This document shows positions 4,769 to 6,304 of a DNA stretch of 6,304 nucleotides, one piece after another (the stretch's first letter is position 1; every line of letters begins with the position of its first letter). The DNA is from JAGLQA01 sp023135565 (GTDB lineage: Bacteria; Acidobacteriota; Aminicenantia; UBA2199). The position numbers were made by a program, and so were the translations under genes. The stretch covers positions 1 through 6,304 of the forward strand of contig DAOWCY010000303.1 of the NCBI GenBank assembly GCA_030639305.1, read 5' to 3'. The notes under the pieces are model-generated. The model saw only the letters and a list, made by a program, of their open reading frames with translations, did not search any database and was not told where the DNA came from.

Positions 4769-4849
4769 ATGAACCATTTACTCGCTGTAAGAAAAAAAAA
4801 AGGAGACAGACTAATTCTTTCTCCTTTTGTTTGGGGAGGCCGGTGTTAA
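4769..4849 (+). CDS. Possible 26-residue leader ORF before XRE regulator 4
   Basis: ATG 4769 reads MNHLLAVRKKKGDRLILSP and on to TAA at 4847-4849, one base before the ATG of regulator 4 (TAA-A-ATG). AGGTG at 4757-4761 is a weak ribosome site seven bases before it. The ORF runs through a ten-base A-run (4792-4801), a 9-bp hairpin and the ribosome site of the next gene, so its translation would affect that gene by coupling. The peptide matches no family I know. Chance is a fair alternative. Confidence 0.28.
   Translation: MNHLLAVRKKKGDRLILSPFVWGGRC
4798..4828 (+). other. Hairpin just upstream of the regulator 4 ribosome site
   Basis: AAAAGGAGA (4798-4806) pairs with TCTCCTTTT (4820-4828) around a 13-base loop. 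The CTCC of the 3' arm could instead pair with the real ribosome site GGAGG (4835-4839). A switch that hides or frees that site is possible. It is not a good terminator, having only four T. Confidence 0.4.
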
Positions 4850-4850
4850 A

Positions 4851-5171
4851 ATGAACAAAGTCCAATGTGGTAAAAGACTAAGAAAGCTGCGATTACTCTT
4901 TAAAGATTCGCAGAAAAAATTAGCCCGAAAATTGCATATCGATGAAAGCACCCTTTCCAAATATGAAAACGGGCTGAGAACCCCGGACGCAGTTTTTCTT
5001 GCCTGGGCCAGGAATACCACGGCGGTAAATCTAAATTGGTTGATCAGCGGCCAGGGAGAAATGTTTACGGTTTCTGATGAAGACTTATCGGACAGGTTGG
5101 CGGTGACAAAAGAGTTAGGAGAGCATGCCGGAGCGATGGAAAAGTTATTGCAAAAATTCCACCGCCTGTAA
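4851..5171 (+). CDS. XRE-family HTH transcriptional regulator 4
   Basis: The start is ATG 4851, 11 bases after GGAGG (4835-4839). A TTG at 4827 in frame would put that ribosome site inside the gene and is rejected. The product has 106 residues. A canonical Cro/CI HTH spans residues 6-65, with helix 2 DSQKKLARKL (19-28), recognition helix DESTLSKYENG (31-41) and the R-x-P turn (43-45). The family hinge VNLNWLISGQGEMF (59-72) follows. The recognition helix differs fully from those of regulators 1 and 2, so a different operator is expected. The tail (73-106) is short, acidic then basic, and probably helical. No clear promoter is visible behind the terminator at 4681-4734, so it may depend on read-through or a weak start. 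Targets are unknown. Confidence 0.93.
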   Translation: MNKVQCGKRLRKLRLLFKDSQKKLARKLHIDESTLSKYENGLRTPDAVFLAWARNTTAVNLNWLISGQGEMFTVSDEDLSDRLAVTKELGEHAGAMEKLLQKFHRL

Positions 5172-5179
5172 TAGCTCCC

Positions 5180-5208
5180 GGGCGCTGGATTCGCTTCAAT
5201 ACGCGCCC
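5180..5208. repeat. GC-rich inverted repeat between convergent genes
   Basis: GGGCGC (5180-5185) pairs with GCGCCC (5203-5208) around a 17-base loop in the 64-base gap between regulator 4 and nadE. No T-run follows on either strand, so termination here is only possible, not shown. Confidence 0.25.
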
Positions 5209-5235
5209 CCTGGTCGCCGCAGGCAAAGTGCTTTC

Positions 5236-6051
5236 CTATCTATTCCAATCGCGCGGGTAACGGAAATCGATCCCCACCGCCCGGTTCTGCATCTTCACCA
5301 CCGGCGGCATTGTCCTCTTGAACTGGGAATTAATAATCAGCCGCTTGATTTTGTCTATATCGGTGCGTGAATAGCCCATTTTTTCGATATCATCAGGTTT
5401 CTTCCGGCCATCGATCAAAAGGAAGAGAATCTCATCCAATTCTTTATAGGTGATGCCGATTTCCCCTTCGTCGGTCTGGTTCTCCCAGAGATCGGCGGTT
5501 GGTTTTTTCTCGATTATCTCTTTGGGAATTTTTAGGTGTTTTGCCAGGGCAAAGACCTGGGTTTTGTACAAATCGCCGAAAGGCAGGAAGGCCGCGGCTG
5601 AATCACCATAAAGAGTGGAATAACCGATCAATATTTCGCTTTTATTGGACGTGCCTACCACCAGGGCATTTTTTCTTACCGAAAAATCGTAAAGCACGGA
5701 CATCCTTTCCCTGGCGCATTTATTGCCGATGAGGAGTTTGTTTTCTGTAGGGAACCTGTCGAAATAGGCGTCCACGGCAGGTGAAATGTCGATGATTTCG
5801 TATTTTACATTTAATTGGTCGCAAATTGTTTTGCCGTCGGCAAGGCTGGCTTCGGAAGACAATTTATAAGGCATCAAAAGAGCAAAAGTACAGCCGCTGC
5901 CTAAAGCCCTCTGCGTCAACGCCACTATCACAGCAGAATCGAGGCCGCCGGAAACAGCGACTATGCCGTTTTTGAAGTTGTTTTTGTATATGGAATCTTT
6001 GATAAAATTCACCATTATTTTTTCAGCCACATCACATTTTATTTCAAGCAT
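5236..6051 (-). CDS. nadE: NH3-dependent NAD+ synthetase
   Basis: This cytoplasmic enzyme performs the last step of NAD synthesis: deamido-NAD+ is adenylylated by ATP and amidated with ammonia. The 271-residue protein carries the PP-loop SGGLDS (34-39), the block GNKCARERMSVLYDFS (109-124), GTSNKSE (133-139), GYSTLYGD (143-150) and PFGDLYKTQV (157-166), then KPTADLWENQTDE (183-195), all characteristic of NadE. There is no N-terminal nitrilase domain, so it uses free ammonia rather than glutamine, and the length is normal for that class. ATG 6051 is preceded on the minus strand by AAGGAGA (6064-6058), six bases away. It converges with regulator 4 and stands alone in view. Nothing links it to the peptide cassette. 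It seems complete and functional. Confidence 0.96.
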   Translation of the reverse strand: MLEIKCDVAEKIMVNFIKDSIYKNNFKNGIVAVSGGLDSAVIVALTQRALGSGCTFALLMPYKLSSEASLADGKTICDQLNVKYEIIDISPAVDAYFDRFPTENKLLIGNKCARERMSVLYDFSVRKNALVVGTSNKSEILIGYSTLYGDSAAAFLPFGDLYKTQVFALAKHLKIPKEIIEKKPTADLWENQTDEGEIGITYKELDEILFLLIDGRKKPDDIEKMGYSRTDIDKIKRLIINSQFKRTMPPVVKMQNRAVGIDFRYPRDWNR

Positions 6052-6085
6052 TTAAAATCTCCTTGATTTTTTTGCAACCTGTCTC

Positions 6086-6136
6086 CGACGGCCCTGCCGG
6101 GGGCCAAACTTTTGTAAAAGTTTGATCAAAACTTTT
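6086..6136. repeat. GC hairpin followed by a three-arm AT inverted repeat
   Basis: GGCCC (6090-6094) pairs with GGGCC (6101-6105). Directly after it, AAACTTTT (6106-6113) pairs with AAAAGTTT (6116-6123) over a 2-base loop, and a second AAACTTTT (6129-6136) can compete for the same middle arm. It lies upstream of nadE and beside the repeat array. It may be a small interspersed palindromic element or a 5'-leader structure of nadE. Confidence 0.45.
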
Positions 6137-6141
6137 ATTTA

Positions 6142-6304
6142 TTGAGAATCAAAAGCGTTACCTGTCGCGAAGCGGCTAATCGCCTCCCCGTGCGTACGGG
6201 GTTGAGAATCAAAAGCGCTCGCACGCTGCCTCTTGCAGCGAAGCCGCTTATAGGCTCCCCGCGCCGCGGGGTTGAGAATCAAAAGCGTTACCTGTCGCGA
6301 AGCG
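6142..6304 (+). repeat. Irregular tandem repeat array with hairpins (continues past the window)
   Basis: TTGAGAATCAAAAGCG occurs at 6142-6157, 6202-6217 and 6272-6287, giving units of 60 and 70 bp and a third cut by the window end. The first 33 bases of units 1 and 3 are identical. Units 1 and 2 both end in a C4...G4 palindrome: CCCCGT-GCGT-ACGGGG (6186-6201) and CCCCGCG-C-CGCGGGG (6257-6271). Unit 2 adds CGCTGC-CTCTT-GCAGCG. No coding frame explains it. It resembles REP/BIME-like palindromic arrays, which would suit the transposase at the other end, but that link is inference. Confidence 0.7.

Noticed and set aside
5499..5732. Plus-strand frame inside nadE
   Set aside because: Antisense shadow of a complete, motif-rich nadE.
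6142..6304. CRISPR array
   Set aside because: The repeats are only 16 bp, spacing is uneven (60 and 70), the 'spacers' share long identical parts and hairpins, and no cas gene is present.

Overview
The window looks like an accessory-gene neighbourhood from an uncultured, AT-rich, Gram-negative-type bacterium. Genes carry ordinary Shine-Dalgarno sites and sigma70-like promoters. A small Cys-rich precursor has a leader of the 'K-E-T-I ... G-G' type, best known from Bacteroidota natural-product precursors and also met in other uncultured phyla such as Candidatus Aminicenantes. I cannot assign the phylum from the sequence alone. There is no plasmid or phage structural gene. The only housekeeping gene is nadE at the right end.

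Layout: (1-118) the 3' end of a transposase gene whose C-terminal helix-turn-helix resembles REP-associated tyrosine transposases (RAYT), followed by (119-519) a decayed reading frame and intergenic DNA. (520-900) XRE-family regulator 1, apparently leaderless, then an intrinsic terminator. (1093-1281) a 62-residue double-Gly leader peptide with a five-Cys core, behind a strong extended -10 promoter that contains an inverted repeat. (1317-3209) an unusual fusion of an ABC-2 type permease with a C-terminal ABC ATPase-like domain lacking every catalytic motif. (3229-3597) XRE regulator 2, a near twin of regulator 1. (3598-4146) a non-coding-looking stretch with an excellent promoter, two 14-bp operator-like dyads, a possible 25-residue ORF, a strong terminator and several further hairpins. 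(4147-4647) XRE regulator 3 and its terminator. (4851-5171) XRE regulator 4, preceded by a possible leader ORF. (5236-6051, minus strand) NH3-dependent NAD synthetase, convergent with the rest. (6086-6304) hairpins and an irregular tandem repeat running off the window.

How it may work together: the most coherent reading is a compact peptide cassette (XRE1, precursor, permease/pseudo-ATPase, XRE2). The precursor would be exported, or its producer protected, by the membrane protein, and transcription controlled by XRE proteins at dyads over the promoters. No maturase (LanB/LanC, radical SAM, YcaO), leader peptidase or active ABC ATPase lies in the window. If the peptide is modified, those parts must come from beyond the edges or in trans. 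All four XRE proteins share an 'N-[IL]-N-W-[LI]' hinge after the HTH and look like one expanded family. NadE is probably an unrelated neighbour.
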